This document shows, one piece after another, positions 33,937 through 42,250 of a DNA stretch of 64,000 nucleotides (its first letter is position 1; each line of letters opens with the position of its first letter). The notes under the pieces were generated by a model, which was not told the origin of the DNA, made no database searches, and saw only the letters and a program-made list of their open reading frames with translations. Both the position numbers and the translations under genes were made by a program. This DNA comes from RYN-230 sp963844695 (GTDB lineage: Bacteria; Actinomycetota; Actinomycetes; Streptosporangiales; Streptosporangiaceae): the NCBI GenBank assembly GCA_963844695.1, contig CAWJPL010000002.1, forward strand, positions 590,698 through 654,697, in the 5' to 3' direction.

Positions 33937-34740
33937 TCAGCCCAGGCCTGACCACAGGTACCGGGCGCCGACCGCGATCACCAGGATGCCGACCAGGCGG
34001 CGGATCAGGAGATCGGGCAGGCGGGACTGGATCCGGGCACCGGTGTATGCACCGGCCAGGCCGCCGACGCCCAGGGCGATGCCGGTTGGCCAGTCGGGGG
34101 CCACGGAGCCGTGGTGGTGGATGGACAAGATGGTGAGGGTGATGACGCCGGCTACTGAGGTCACGAACGTGGCGGCCAGGGCGGCGGGGCGACCTCGGCG
34201 GGACGTCTGCCGGAGCCGATCAGGATGGGTGCCAGGATCGACCCGCCACCGATGCCGTAGATTCCGCCGACGCAGCCCACCGCGGCGGCCAGGACGACCA
34301 GGACCGGGACGGGGATCAGCCGGGCCGGCCGATCGGGGTCCCGTGGGCGGAATGGCCTGGTGAGCGCCAGCCAGATGCCGAGTGGTATCAGGACGGCGGC
34401 GACGACCAGGTCGAAGACGTGCGGGCTGGGGAGCAGTTCGACCCGGATGACCGATCCGGCGACGACGCCGGGCAGGGTTCCGGCGATGAGCACGAGGCCC
34501 AGGCGCCCGCCGGTCTGGTGCTGCTGCCAGTACCGGTACAGCGCTCCTTGGGGTGGCGACGACGTTGTAGAGCAGGTTGGTGGGGGTGACGGCCGGGCTC
34601 GGGGTGCCCAGCACGCTGACCTGAAACGGCAGCAGCAAGACCGCGCCGGAGATCCCCGCCGGAGTCGCCAGCACCGCGACCACATACGCCGCGGCCAAGG
34701 CGACGGCTTCAGTCCAGCCGCTCCCGGGCATCCCGGTCAC
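33937..34740 (-). pseudogene. TauE/SafE family anion permease (two compensating frameshifts)
   Basis: The N-terminal frame has ATPAGISGAVLLLPFQVSVLGTPSPAVTPTNLLYNVVA, the hallmark of TauE/SafE. A shift near 34550 leads to GVVAGSVIRVELLPSP and CVGGIYGIGGGSILAPILIGSGRRPAEVA, the second hallmark. A shift back near 34190 gives FVTSVAGVITLTILS to the last TM and VGARYLWSGLG. It spans about 267 residues, the usual family length. Members export sulfite, sulfoacetate or related anions, or import them; the substrate is unknown. Both breaks are close to conserved motifs, so sequence errors are likely. Start GTG 34740 or ATG three codons later. Confidence 0.75.
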
Positions 34741-34886
34741 GTTAGCGGGTCTTTTACCTGGTCAGAACCCCCTGACCGGTCAGCCGCACCGGGCTGTGAA
34801 CGGCAGGTGCGGCGGTTGCCAGCCGCTGTGATCGCCTCTGCGCCACCTCCCCAAGAAGTGCGCCGCGTCTGCGTTAGAGTCCGAGG

Positions 34887-35297
34887 ATGCCGACTTTCCG
34901 GATCAAGGAGGCGGCCAGTCTTCTCGGGGTCAGCACGGACACCTTGCGGCGGTGGGCGGACGCGGGCCGGATCGGCGTGACCACCGACGCCTCCGGGCGG
35001 ATGGCCGTCGAGGGGACAGCGCTCGCCGGGCTGGCGCAAGAGCTGGCCGAAGCGGCAGACCATGAGCAGAACCGGGTGGTCGTGGCGTCCTCGGCACGGA
35101 ACCGGTTCAGCGGCCTGATCAGCCGGGTTACCCGCGACGGCGTGATGGCTCAGGTAGAGATCCAGGCTGGGCCGCACAGGTTCGTGTCGCTGCTCAGCCG
35201 CGAGGCCGCCGACGAACTCGGGCTGGAGCCAGGGATGCTCGCGGTCGCCGCCGTCAAAGCCACCAACGTCTCCGTCGAGCTCCCCAAGAGCACCTGA
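34887..35297 (+). CDS. HTH-TOBE (Mop-like) molybdate-binding protein
   Basis: This is a 136-residue protein. Residues 1-35 are a MerR-like HTH (FRIKEAASLLGVSTDTLRRWADAGRIG). Residues about 68-135 are a TOBE/Mop domain (ARNRFSGLISRVTRDGVMAQVEIQAG, LGLEPGMLAVAAVKATNVSVE), the fold that binds molybdate or tungstate. Such small regulators or Mo stores usually sit beside ModABC. None is in the window, and the neighbours are a TauE permease and the PstS operon, both transcribed away from or toward it. A role in oxyanion sensing is therefore an inference only. Confidence 0.85.
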   Translation: MPTFRIKEAASLLGVSTDTLRRWADAGRIGVTTDASGRMAVEGTALAGLAQELAEAADHEQNRVVVASSARNRFSGLISRVTRDGVMAQVEIQAGPHRFVSLLSREAADELGLEPGMLAVAAVKATNVSVELPKST

Positions 35298-35330
35298 GCC
35301 GGGCTGGACGAATCGGGTCCGGTGGTGCGC

Positions 35331-36470
35331 TCAGCCCAGCAGGCGTGTCCCGCCAGGCCCGGTGACTTGCTGGAGCATGGTGTGGGCGAGTTGCCGGATT
35401 CTGGTTGGAAGGGGTACGTAGCTGGTGGCGGCGGCGTAGGCCTGGCCGCTGTGGGTGAGCCAGTCCAGGAGGCTGACGAGTTGCTGGCCTGTGGTCTGGC
35501 TGGGCTGGTGGGCGTAGACGAGCGCCCAGCTGTATCCGGTGATGGGGTAGCTGCTGGCGCCGGGCTGGTTGACGATTGAGAAGTCGGTCGGCGTGATGGC
35601 GGGTTTCTGGGCCGCGTCCGCGGCGGCGGACTGGATGGATGGGATGACGTAGTGGCCGGCCTTGTTGCGGATGGCGGCGGAAGGCAGGAGCAGGCCTTTC
35701 GAATATGACTGCTCGACGTACCCAATGGAGTATGGGGTGCGGTAGACCGAGGCGGCCACCCCGGCATTCCCTTCGGCTCCCTCCCCGGCTGGCCACTTGA
35801 GCGTCTTGCCGGCGCCGACCCTGGCGGCCCAGGCCGGGGAGGTGCTGGAGAGGTAGTTGCTGAAGATGTAGGTGGTGCCGCTGCCGTCGGCGCGGTGCAC
35901 GACGGAGATCCGCGCGTCCGGGAGGTTGATGCCTGGGTTGAGGGCGGTGATGGCTGGGTCGTGCCAGCTGGTGATCTGTCCGAGGAAGATGCGGGCGAGC
36001 ACTGGGCCGGTCAGGTGCAGTCGGGCGCCCGCCGGGAGGGGCAGGTTGTAGACCACTCCTTCAGCGCCCAGGTCGACGGGCACCTGGACGACCGGGCCTC
36101 CCTTGGCGGCGGCTTGTTCGGCGGCGGTCATGGGCACGTCCGAGGCGCCGAAATCGGCCTGTTTCGCGGAGAATGCGGTGATCCCCGCACCGCTGCCCAC
36201 GGCGGCATAGTTCACGGTCACGCCCGGGTGCTGCTGGTGGTATCTGGCAAACGCCAGGTCGAAGAACGGCGCGTCGAACGTAGATCCCGCCCCGGTGAGC
36301 GTCATGTGCGGGCTGCTGGCCGCCGCAGCGGTCGTGCCCGGTGCGGGTGAGGAAGTGGCGTTGGTCGTGCAGGCGGCCAGCGCGAGCGCGATGATCGCGG
36401 CTCCCGCACTGAGAGTCCTAGTTCGTGTGCGGTGAGTAGCGTGGTGATGCCGTCCGTCGTTGGCTGGCAT
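35331..36470 (-). CDS. pstS-like: PstS-type phosphate (oxyanion) binding lipoprotein
   Basis: This is a 379-residue lipoprotein. The signal sequence ends in LALAAC. PstS motifs include TLTGAGSTFDAPFF (phosphate loop), VNYAAVGSGAGITAF, DFGASDVPM and VHRADGSGTTYIFSNYL. It binds inorganic phosphate outside the membrane for an ABC importer, but no PstCAB genes are nearby. Instead it is 26 bp downstream of the FAD oxidoreductase gene and is the last gene of an aquaglyceroporin-oxidoreductase-PstS row opposite the ArsR-ArsC fusion. It may preserve phosphate uptake under arsenate, or bind arsenate; this is inferred from context only. ATG start with AGGGGA upstream. Confidence 0.88.
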   Translation of the reverse strand: MPANDGRHHHATHRTRTRTLSAGAAIIALALAACTTNATSSPAPGTTAAAASSPHMTLTGAGSTFDAPFFDLAFARYHQQHPGVTVNYAAVGSGAGITAFSAKQADFGASDVPMTAAEQAAAKGGPVVQVPVDLGAEGVVYNLPLPAGARLHLTGPVLARIFLGQITSWHDPAITALNPGINLPDARISVVHRADGSGTTYIFSNYLSSTSPAWAARVGAGKTLKWPAGEGAEGNAGVAASVYRTPYSIGYVEQSYSKGLLLPSAAIRNKAGHYVIPSIQSAAADAAQKPAITPTDFSIVNQPGASSYPITGYSWALVYAHQPSQTTGQQLVSLLDWLTHSGQAYAAATSYVPLPTRIRQLAHTMLQQVTGPGGTRLLG

Positions 36471-36496
36471 GGTTCCCCTGCTGAAAGTGAGAGTGG

Positions 36497-37882
36497 TTAG
36501 GAGCGGCTGGCTTCGCGGAGCCAGGCCTGGGCGCCCATCTGGATGGCGTCCCAGGGGCTGCCCAGCGGTGGGGTGTAGGACAGGTCCAGGTCGCTGAGCC
36601 CGTCCACGGTCATGGTGTGGAAGATGGCGGTGGCGGCGATGTCGACGCGTTTGGCGATCTCGGCGTGCCGGTGGCCGAACAGCTGGACGCCGAGCAGCCG
36701 CCTGGTGGTGCGGTCGCCGGTGAACCGCATCGTGATGCGGTGGCTGCCTGGGTAGTAGGCCTTGTGGTCGTCGGCTTCGGACTGGACGGTGACCGGGTCG
36801 TACCCGGCCGCGGCGGCCTCGTGGTCGCGGAGCCCGGTGCGGGCGGCGGCCTGGTCGAAGATCTTCACCACCTGGGTGCCAAGGCTCCCGGCGAACTCCC
36901 GGGTCCCGCCAAGAGCGTTTTCCCCCGCGACCCTCCCCTGCTTGTGCGCGGTGGTGCCTAGCGGCAGGTAGGTCTCACCGACCAGCCGATGATGGGTGAC
37001 CACGCAGTCCCCGGCGGCGAACACGTCGGGGAGATTGGTCCGCATGCCCCGGTCCACCGCGATCGCACCCCGGACACCCAAGGTCACCCCGGCGCTGGCC
37101 GCCAGGGCAGTGTCCGGGCGGACACCCACGACGACCACCACCATGTCGGCCACCCTGGTCACGGCCGAGCCGCTAGCTGCGGTGGCGTCGACCTGGAGCC
37201 GTTCCGCTTCGCCGCTGGTGCGGGTGATCTGCCGGACCGTGGTGCCGGTCAGAACCTCGACACCATGCTCGGCGAGGTGGCCGTGGACCAGGGCGCCGAG
37301 AGGAGGGTCGACGGTGGGCAGCACCTCGGGGAGCTGTTCCATCTGGATGACGTGCAGGCCGCGGGTGGTGAGGGCGTCGGCCATCTCCAGGCCGATGTAC
37401 CCGGCGCCGACGATGACCGCGCTGGCCGGGGCGGTTTCCTCCAGCGTGCGCATGACGGCGAACGTGTCGCCCATCGAGTGCAGCAGGTGCACGCCGTCAT
37501 CAGGGCCGAGAGTGTCCAGGCCGCCGATCGGGGGCCGGACGGGCACGGCGCCGGTGCCGATGACCAGCCTGTCGTAGGCGAGCAGTTCTTCATCCCCGGC
37601 GGGGCCGGTGACCAGGAGTTTGCGGCCAGCGACGTCGATCCGCCGCGCAGTGGTGTCCAGCCGCAGGGTCATCCCGGTGGCTTCCAGGTCTGCGGTGGTG
37701 CGGTGCGCCAGGTTGCGCCAGTGCGTGACCTCGCCGGAGACGTAGTAGGGGATGCCGCAGATCGAGAAGTTCGGGAAGGCGTCCGCGACGACCACGCTGA
37801 CCTCGGCGCCGGGGTCGAGCTCGCGGGCCCGGAGCGCGGCGCTGATCCCGGCGTCGCTGCCGCCGATCATGACCAGGTGCAT
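36497..37882 (-). CDS. FAD/NAD(P)-dependent oxidoreductase of the CoA-disulfide reductase/Nox family
   Basis: This is a 461-residue flavoprotein. The N-terminal FAD motif is HLVMIGGSDAGISAAL. The redox-active Cys is in NFSICGIPYYVSGEV, as in CoA-disulfide reductase and NADH oxidase. The NAD(P)H motif is ASAVIVGAGYIGLEMADAL and the second FAD motif FAAGDCVVTHH; the dimerisation domain follows. There is no rhodanese domain, unlike the homologue at 13826. It lies 25 bp after the aquaglyceroporin gene and 26 bp before pstS on the same strand. In arsenic operons such enzymes are presumed to handle thiol or arsenic redox, but the substrate is unproven. ATG with GGAGGG upstream. Confidence 0.88.
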   Translation of the reverse strand: MHLVMIGGSDAGISAALRARELDPGAEVSVVVADAFPNFSICGIPYYVSGEVTHWRNLAHRTTADLEATGMTLRLDTTARRIDVAGRKLLVTGPAGDEELLAYDRLVIGTGAVPVRPPIGGLDTLGPDDGVHLLHSMGDTFAVMRTLEETAPASAVIVGAGYIGLEMADALTTRGLHVIQMEQLPEVLPTVDPPLGALVHGHLAEHGVEVLTGTTVRQITRTSGEAERLQVDATAASGSAVTRVADMVVVVVGVRPDTALAASAGVTLGVRGAIAVDRGMRTNLPDVFAAGDCVVTHHRLVGETYLPLGTTAHKQGRVAGENALGGTREFAGSLGTQVVKIFDQAAARTGLRDHEAAAAGYDPVTVQSEADDHKAYYPGSHRITMRFTGDRTTRRLLGVQLFGHRHAEIAKRVDIAATAIFHTMTVDGLSDLDLSYTPPLGSPWDAIQMGAQAWLREASRS

Positions 37883-37907
37883 GACTGGATCCCTCCAGGT
37901 CGGGTGC

Positions 37908-38717
37908 TCAATGAGGCGCGTCGCGGCCGGCTGGTGAGGTGGCGCCGTCGTAAGCGGCGTCTTGCACCGCCTGGGGCTGACCGGGGTGGTGGGGGACGAT
38001 GATGTCGGACGCTTCTTCGGGAGTGAGGCGGGGATACAGCGCCCGGATCACCACCACGGCCAGCGCGCCCCCGACGATCTGGGCCGCAATGAACGCCGGG
38101 ACCGACGACGGGGCGATACCGGCGAAGGTGTCGGAGAACATCCGGCCGACGGTGATGGCCGGGTTGGCGAAGCTGGTCGAGGACGTGAAGAAGTACGCCG
38201 CCCCGATATACGCGCCGACCGCGGCCGGGGCGGACCGGCTGCGCCCGGAGCGGGCCAGGGCGAAGATGACCAGGATCAGGCCGAGGGTGGCGATCACCTC
38301 GGACAGGAAATGCGCCGGCGTGGCCCGGTGCTTGGCAGAGATGCTGACTGCCGCCTGGGCGAACATCAGGTTCGCCGCGACCGCGCCCAGGATGCAGCCT
38401 GCCACCTGGGCGGGCAGGTAGGCGGCGGCGTCGCGCCAGCGCAGCCCGCCGAACGCCGCGTCGGCGAAGGAGACGACCGGGTTGAAGTGGCCGCCGGAGA
38501 CGGGGCCGAACATCAAGATGATGGCGAACAGCCCGGCTGCGGTCGCTGCCGCGTTCTCCAGCAGCTCCAGGCCGGTGGCACCCGGGGACAGGCGCTGAGC
38601 GGCGATCCCCGACCCGATCACCACCGCGGCGAGGAACGCGCTGCCCAGCAGCTCAGCCAGCAGGCGCCGCCACAGCGCCACAGGTTCCGGTGGTGGTGTC
38701 CTGGTCATGGCGCCCAT
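37908..38717 (-). CDS. aqpS-like: MIP family aquaglyceroporin
   Basis: This is a 269-residue channel with six helices. The two pore half-loops have HFNPVVS (NPV variant) and SFANPAIT, and the conserved Arg of the selectivity filter has a counterpart in ITVGRMF. It is transcribed divergently from the ArsR-ArsC fusion. In Sinorhizobium AqpS systems, arsenite made by ArsC leaves the cell through such a channel, which fits here because no ArsB or Acr3 pump is present. A paired ATG start is seen; both ATGs precede TRTPPPEP. The C-terminus is hydrophilic and His-containing (DIIVPHHPG). Confidence 0.9.
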   Translation of the reverse strand: MGAMTRTPPPEPVALWRRLLAELLGSAFLAAVVIGSGIAAQRLSPGATGLELLENAAATAAGLFAIILMFGPVSGGHFNPVVSFADAAFGGLRWRDAAAYLPAQVAGCILGAVAANLMFAQAAVSISAKHRATPAHFLSEVIATLGLILVIFALARSGRSRSAPAAVGAYIGAAYFFTSSTSFANPAITVGRMFSDTFAGIAPSSVPAFIAAQIVGGALAVVVIRALYPRLTPEEASDIIVPHHPGQPQAVQDAAYDGATSPAGRDAPH

Positions 38718-38740
38718 CTTGACGGATCAGGATAGATCAG

Positions 38741-38750
38741 TCAAGATTGA
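38741..38750. promoter_or_regulatory. Candidate ArsR operator between aqpS-like and arsRC
   Basis: TCAAGATTGA, a TCAA-TTGA dyad in the 37-bp gap between the divergent genes. It resembles ArsR half-sites in spacing and composition. Confidence 0.4.
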
Positions 38751-38754
38751 GTCA

Positions 38755-39432
38755 ATGAACATTGAGCAAATGGCGGACGTTGCGGACCGGGCCGCGGTGC
38801 ATGCGGCGCTGGCCGATCCGGCCCGGCTGCTGATCACCGACACCCTGGCCCTCGGCGACGTCTCCCCGTCGGACCTGTCGGACATGCTCGCGATGCCGTC
38901 CAACCTGCTCGCCCACCATCTGCACGTGCTCGAGCAGGCCGGATTGCTGACCCGCCGCCGTTCCGAAGGGGACCGCCGCCGCAGTTACGTGCAGCTGGTA
39001 CCGGGCGCGCTCGATTCGCTCATCCGCCCGCCGTCGCGCAGGGCGCGGCGGGTGCTGTTCGTGTGCACCGCTAACTCGGCGCGCTCGCATCTGGCAGCCG
39101 CCCTGTGGCGCCGGGCCAGTAAGGTCCCCGCGGCATCAGCCGGAACCCATCCCGCGGCAGCGATCGCGCCCGGTGCGATCGCCGCCGCCGGGCGGCATCA
39201 CTTGCCGCTGCGCCGCCAGCGGCCGCGGCATATCAGCCACGTACGGGAGGACGGCGACCTCGTCGTCACGGTGTGCGACCGGGCCCGGGAGGAACTCGGT
39301 CCGCTGGCGGCGGTGCACTGGTCAGTCCCCGACCCCGTACCAGCCGGCGACCCCGGTAGCTTCGATGCGGCCCTGGCTGAGCTAGGTCATCGCATCGAAC
39401 GGTTCGCGCCGGGCCTCGCGACAGCTCCCTGA
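38755..39432 (+). CDS. arsRC: ArsR-ArsC fusion: arsenic repressor plus LMW-PTP-type arsenate reductase
   Basis: This is a 225-residue protein. Residues about 1-85 are an ArsR winged helix (VHAALADPARLLITDTLALGDVSPSDLSDMLAMPSNLLAHHLHVLEQAGLL). Residues about 98-220 are a low-molecular-weight phosphatase-type ArsC. The P-loop is VLFVCTANSARSHLAAALW (CX5R), and a later VPDPVPAGD supplies the general-acid Asp. The repressor part lacks an evident pair of Cys in the DNA-binding helix. The enzyme reduces arsenate to arsenite for exit through the divergent MIP channel. Start ATG 38755 preferred; no strong RBS, and another ATG lies five codons later. Such fusions occur in some actinobacteria. Confidence 0.88.
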   Translation: MNIEQMADVADRAAVHAALADPARLLITDTLALGDVSPSDLSDMLAMPSNLLAHHLHVLEQAGLLTRRRSEGDRRRSYVQLVPGALDSLIRPPSRRARRVLFVCTANSARSHLAAALWRRASKVPAASAGTHPAAAIAPGAIAAAGRHHLPLRRQRPRHISHVREDGDLVVTVCDRAREELGPLAAVHWSVPDPVPAGDPGSFDAALAELGHRIERFAPGLATAP

Positions 39433-39612
39433 ACCTGGTGGGCCTGCCGGTGTGCGCTGCACTCAGCGGTTCATCCTGGTCCAGGTGCTGGCAGTCACGG
39501 TGATCACGCACGTACTGGTGCTGCGGCGCTGGCCCGCCGACCACGGCTGGCAGCAAATCAGCCTCACAGAGTCACGCGGGGAGGTGGTCGAGGCCAGGTC
39601 GGCCAGTCCGGC

Positions 39613-40350
39613 TCAGCAGCTGCAGTCTTCACCGTGCCAGGCGCTGGCGCCTTCTCTCACCGCCACGGCCGCGATGCCGAGGCCGATTGCTGGGTCGAGC
39701 CACCACGCGGCGGCCCAGATGGTGGTGATGGCCAGCACGAGTAGCACGGCGGCGGCTTGCGCGGCGCACAGGTAGTTCTGGGTGCCCTCTCCGGTGGTGG
39801 CTCCTGAGCCCAGCCGCTGCCCGAGTTTGTGCTTAGCCCGGCCCAGCAGCGGCATCTCGAACAAGGCGACCGCCGTCAATGCGATCCCGATCGCAGTGCT
39901 CTCGGGGTGGTGGCCGGTAAGGAGATCGGCAGTCAACTGCGCGGCGACGTAAGGGGCGAGCAGCCAGAACGAGATGGCCACGGCCCGCTGCGCGCGCAAC
40001 TCTGCGGTCCCGGACAGGGTGCGTGATCCGGTGAAGCGCCATATCACGATGACGCTGGCGAGGCCTTCGACCGCACTGCCCAGGGCCCAACCTGTAAGTG
40101 CGATCGACCCGCTGGCGAACCCCTGCCACAACCCCACCGCGCCCTCAGCGCACATCCAGGCCAGGCTGGCCCAGGCCAGAAGGCGCGCCTGCCGGGCTGC
40201 CCGCAGCCATCCGACATCCCGGACAGGTCCCCCCGGAGACGCCACCGCGGCACTGCCGTTCGTGCATCCATCCCCGGCCTCTCCGGCTCCCAGCGCCCGG
40301 ATAGCCAGTGACAGGGAGGTGCCCGCTGCTGCGCCCTTGGGCTCATTCAC
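39613..40350 (-). CDS. Cation transporter (CDF-like)
   Basis: This is a 245-residue membrane protein. An N-terminal hydrophilic region is followed by about six helices, including WALGSAVEGLASVIVIWRFTGSR, matching the TM2 and loop of small CDF relatives. A C-terminal His/Cys tail (SAWHGEDCSC) is a likely metal ligand patch. GTG start with GGAGGG, overlapping the upstream ArsR gene by 8 bp, so the two form an operon. It is related in architecture to the transporters at 33192 and 44531 but clearly divergent. Confidence 0.8.
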   Translation of the reverse strand: MNEPKGAAAGTSLSLAIRALGAGEAGDGCTNGSAAVASPGGPVRDVGWLRAARQARLLAWASLAWMCAEGAVGLWQGFASGSIALTGWALGSAVEGLASVIVIWRFTGSRTLSGTAELRAQRAVAISFWLLAPYVAAQLTADLLTGHHPESTAIGIALTAVALFEMPLLGRAKHKLGQRLGSGATTGEGTQNYLCAAQAAAVLLVLAITTIWAAAWWLDPAIGLGIAAVAVREGASAWHGEDCSC

Positions 40351-40756
40351 CAGACCCTCCGTGTCGTTGCCCGTGGTGCGCGGGCGCGTTGCCGGACTTC
40401 GGCCCCACGTCGGTGGCCAGGCCGTAGGCAGGGCACAACGCGACGGCGTTGCCGGTCCCCGCTAGCACTCTTTCGGCGGCGGACAGCAGGTCCAGCAGTT
40501 GCGGGCAGGCCAGCCGGAACATCGAGGCGCGCCCGACCGCGCGGGAAGTCACCAGCCCGCAGTCACGCAAGCAGGCCAGATGGGCCGAAACGGTGGACTG
40601 GGCTAGGCCCAGTTCCGTCACCAGATCGGTCACCCGTGCCTCGCCGGATGCCAGCCGCTGGACAATCGCCAGCCGCGCTGGGTCACCTAGCGAGCGGAAC
40701 AACGCCGCGGCCGGAGCCAGCATTGCCCTAGCACCCGGATCGACCAGCATCGTCAT
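40343..40756 (-). CDS. ArsR family repressor
   Basis: This is a 137-residue winged-helix repressor. The start was chosen at ATG 40756, after the dyad, rather than 25 codons upstream. Core ALFRSLGDPARLAIVQRLASGEARVTDLVTELGLAQSTVSAHLACLRDCGLV. Cys in the ACLRDCG stretch and a late ALCPAYG are possible ligands, as in CmtR-type sensors, whose Cys ligands lie in similar positions. The tail is His-rich. It precedes the cation transporter by overlap and probably controls it. The CGATA..TATCG dyad lies 5 bp upstream of its start. Confidence 0.85.
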   Translation of the reverse strand: MTMLVDPGARAMLAPAAALFRSLGDPARLAIVQRLASGEARVTDLVTELGLAQSTVSAHLACLRDCGLVTSRAVGRASMFRLACPQLLDLLSAAERVLAGTGNAVALCPAYGLATDVGPKSGNAPAHHGQRHGGSGE

Positions 40757-40760
40757 ATGC

Positions 40761-40781
40761 CGATAATAACGAGAAATATCG
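40761..40781 (-). promoter_or_regulatory. Candidate operator of ArsR/cation transporter operon
   Basis: CGATA-11 nt-TATCG, an AT-rich dyad immediately upstream of the ArsR start, in an otherwise G+C-rich region. A TATCG-CGATA relative lies before the ArsR gene at 42251. Confidence 0.4.
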
Positions 40782-40935
40782 ATGAAGGGGAGGATGCGGC
40801 TGCCGTTGAGGCGCACCTGGCCGGAATCCATGAGCGATCAGGCTGCTGATTCGTAGCGGCGAGCCGCAGCCGGCCCGGCTCAGCTGGACGGGGACAGGCT
40901 TGAGGCCGGGACATAAGCGCCTGGCTGATCCGGGA

Positions 40936-41195
40936 CTACGGCGGCTTAGCGGCCAGGGCCAGTGCGGCGCTGAGTGTGCCAGCGCCGGCCAGGATGATGA
41001 ACACTGCCGGGTATCCGCCAACGCTGACCGCCAGCGCTGCGCCGATGGTGGGGCGATCGCGCTGGCGGCTGTGAACAGTGCGCTGAACACGCCGTTCAGC
41101 GAGGCGTACCCCGCCGGTCCCCAGTAGTCGCTGACCGCTGTCGCCTCCAGCAGCGTGAACAGGCCGCGTACCGGGCCGGCGTTGCTGTCTCTAGC
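40936..41195 (-). pseudogene. MFS transporter C-terminal remnant
   Basis: The minus strand reads RGLFTLLEATAVSDYWGPAGYASLNGVFSALFTAASAIAP in one frame and, after a shift near 41055, IGAALAVSVGGYPAVFIILAGAGTLSAALALAAKPP then stop. This is the last two or three helices of an MFS permease. The 5' part is missing: the fragment starts right at the stop of the ArsI/CadI gene. In intact clusters the permease may be the efflux partner of that gene. Confidence 0.65.
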
Positions 41196-41661
41196 AGCAC
41201 TTAGCCTCGGAAGCGGCCGGGTCTGCGGGCTGGCTGGCGTCGCCGCTGGTGCCGCAACATTCCGGGCCATCAGGGTTTGCGTCGTAGAAGGTCTGGCTGT
41301 CGCCCAGGACCGTGTAGATCTCCCAGGACGCGCCGTCCGGTACCCCCTCGACCCAGAACTTGTCCTGCCTGGCGTAGCAGCAGGTCGTGTCCCGCTCATC
41401 GACCGAGGCCACGCCGGTTCCGGTGAGCCGGGCCTGGACCGCGTCAACGGCGTCGGTGTCGGAGACCTCGATGCCGAGGTGGTTGAGGGTGCCGCCCTGT
41501 CCGGGGTTTTCCAGCAGGACGAGCTTCAGCGGCGGCTCGGCGATGGCGAAGTTGGCGTATCCGGGGCGGGTCTTGGCGGGCTCGGTGCCGAACAGCTTGC
41601 TGTAGAACGCGACTGCCTCGTCGATGTCGTTGACGTTGAGGGCGAGCTGCAGACGGGACAC
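41191..41661 (-). CDS. arsI-like: ArsI/CadI-type VOC dioxygenase
   Basis: This is a 156-residue vicinal-oxygen-chelate protein. The motif RLQLALNVNDIDEAVAFYSKLFGTEPAK starts the first beta-alpha-beta unit. Fe(II) ligands are expected at the HLGIEV His and the WEIYTV Glu. The pair in DTTCCYARQDKFWVEG is the conserved vicinal Cys that binds trivalent arsenicals. The C-terminus adds ECCGTSGD and EAKCC, more metal-binding Cys. ArsI cleaves the C-As bond of methylarsenite and roxarsone; CadI is the cadmium-induced relative. GTG start with AGGAGG. Divergent from an ArsR gene with a shared dyad. Confidence 0.9.
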   Translation of the reverse strand: MSRLQLALNVNDIDEAVAFYSKLFGTEPAKTRPGYANFAIAEPPLKLVLLENPGQGGTLNHLGIEVSDTDAVDAVQARLTGTGVASVDERDTTCCYARQDKFWVEGVPDGASWEIYTVLGDSQTFYDANPDGPECCGTSGDASQPADPAASEAKCC

Positions 41662-41691
41662 GGGAACCTCCTGAGCGAATACTTCGATGAG

Positions 41692-41753
41692 TGTCTATAT
41701 CTAGTGCCAGGGCTGAGCTTGCCATGAGACATCGGACTCTGTCAATATAGACA
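41692..41753. promoter_or_regulatory. Paired ArsR operator half-sites between arsI-like and arsR
   Basis: TGTCTATAT (41692-41700) and its exact inverse ATATAGACA (41745-41753) flank the divergent promoter region. The right one is also part of TGTCAATATAGACA, a dyad ending directly before the ArsR ATG. No ribosome-binding site precedes that ATG, so its transcript may be leaderless. Confidence 0.5.
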
Positions 41754-41754
41754 C

Positions 41755-42180
41755 ATGCCGAAGTCTGATCTGCTGCTCAGCCCGCCCCAGGCAGCTGCGT
41801 GCTGCGACCCCGCCTCACAGGTACTCATGCCTGCCGGGCAGAACGACCCCGTGGCCTGCTGCACACCCCTGTCCCAAGGGGCACTTTCCCTGGACCAGGC
41901 CGAGCAAGTCGCGCCGCTGCTCAAGGCGCTCGCCGACCCGGTACGGCTCCGGCTGATGTCCCTGGTGGCCTCCCACCCTGGCGGCGAAGCCTGCGTGTGT
42001 GACTTGGCCGACGCGTTCGACCTGTCCCAGCCGACCATCAGCCACCACCTCAAGGTGCTGCACGAAAGCGGCCTGCTGGACCGCGAGAAGCGCGGCGTGT
42101 GGGTCTACTACCGGGCCCGCACCCAGACCCTGGCCAGCCTCGGCGCACTGATCGGCTACCCGGCTACCTCTCCCGCCTGA
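41755..42180 (+). CDS. arsR-like: ArsR family arsenic/cadmium repressor
   Basis: This is a 141-residue winged-helix repressor. A Cys-rich N-terminus (AAACCDP, VACCTPLSQGALS) precedes the core APLLKALADPVRLRLMSLVASHPGGEACVCDLADAFDLSQPTISHHLKVLHESGLLDREKRG. The alpha3-region Cys (ACVCDL) together with N-terminal CC pairs are the likely arsenite or cadmium ligands, as in actinobacterial ArsR. It is divergent from the ArsI/CadI gene and likely controls it and itself. Confidence 0.9.
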   Translation: MPKSDLLLSPPQAAACCDPASQVLMPAGQNDPVACCTPLSQGALSLDQAEQVAPLLKALADPVRLRLMSLVASHPGGEACVCDLADAFDLSQPTISHHLKVLHESGLLDREKRGVWVYYRARTQTLASLGALIGYPATSPA

Positions 42181-42235
42181 CTCTCCGGAGCTGAACCCCG
42201 GGCGTTCATCCCTTGCGATGCCCACTTCCATCGCC

Positions 42236-42246
42236 TATCGTCGATA
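42236..42246 (+). promoter_or_regulatory. Candidate operator before arsR/arsM-like
   Basis: TATCGTCGATA, a near-perfect dyad ending 4 bp before the ATG at 42251. It uses the same TATCG/CGATA words as the site at 40761-40781. Confidence 0.4.
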
Positions 42247-42250
42247 AACG

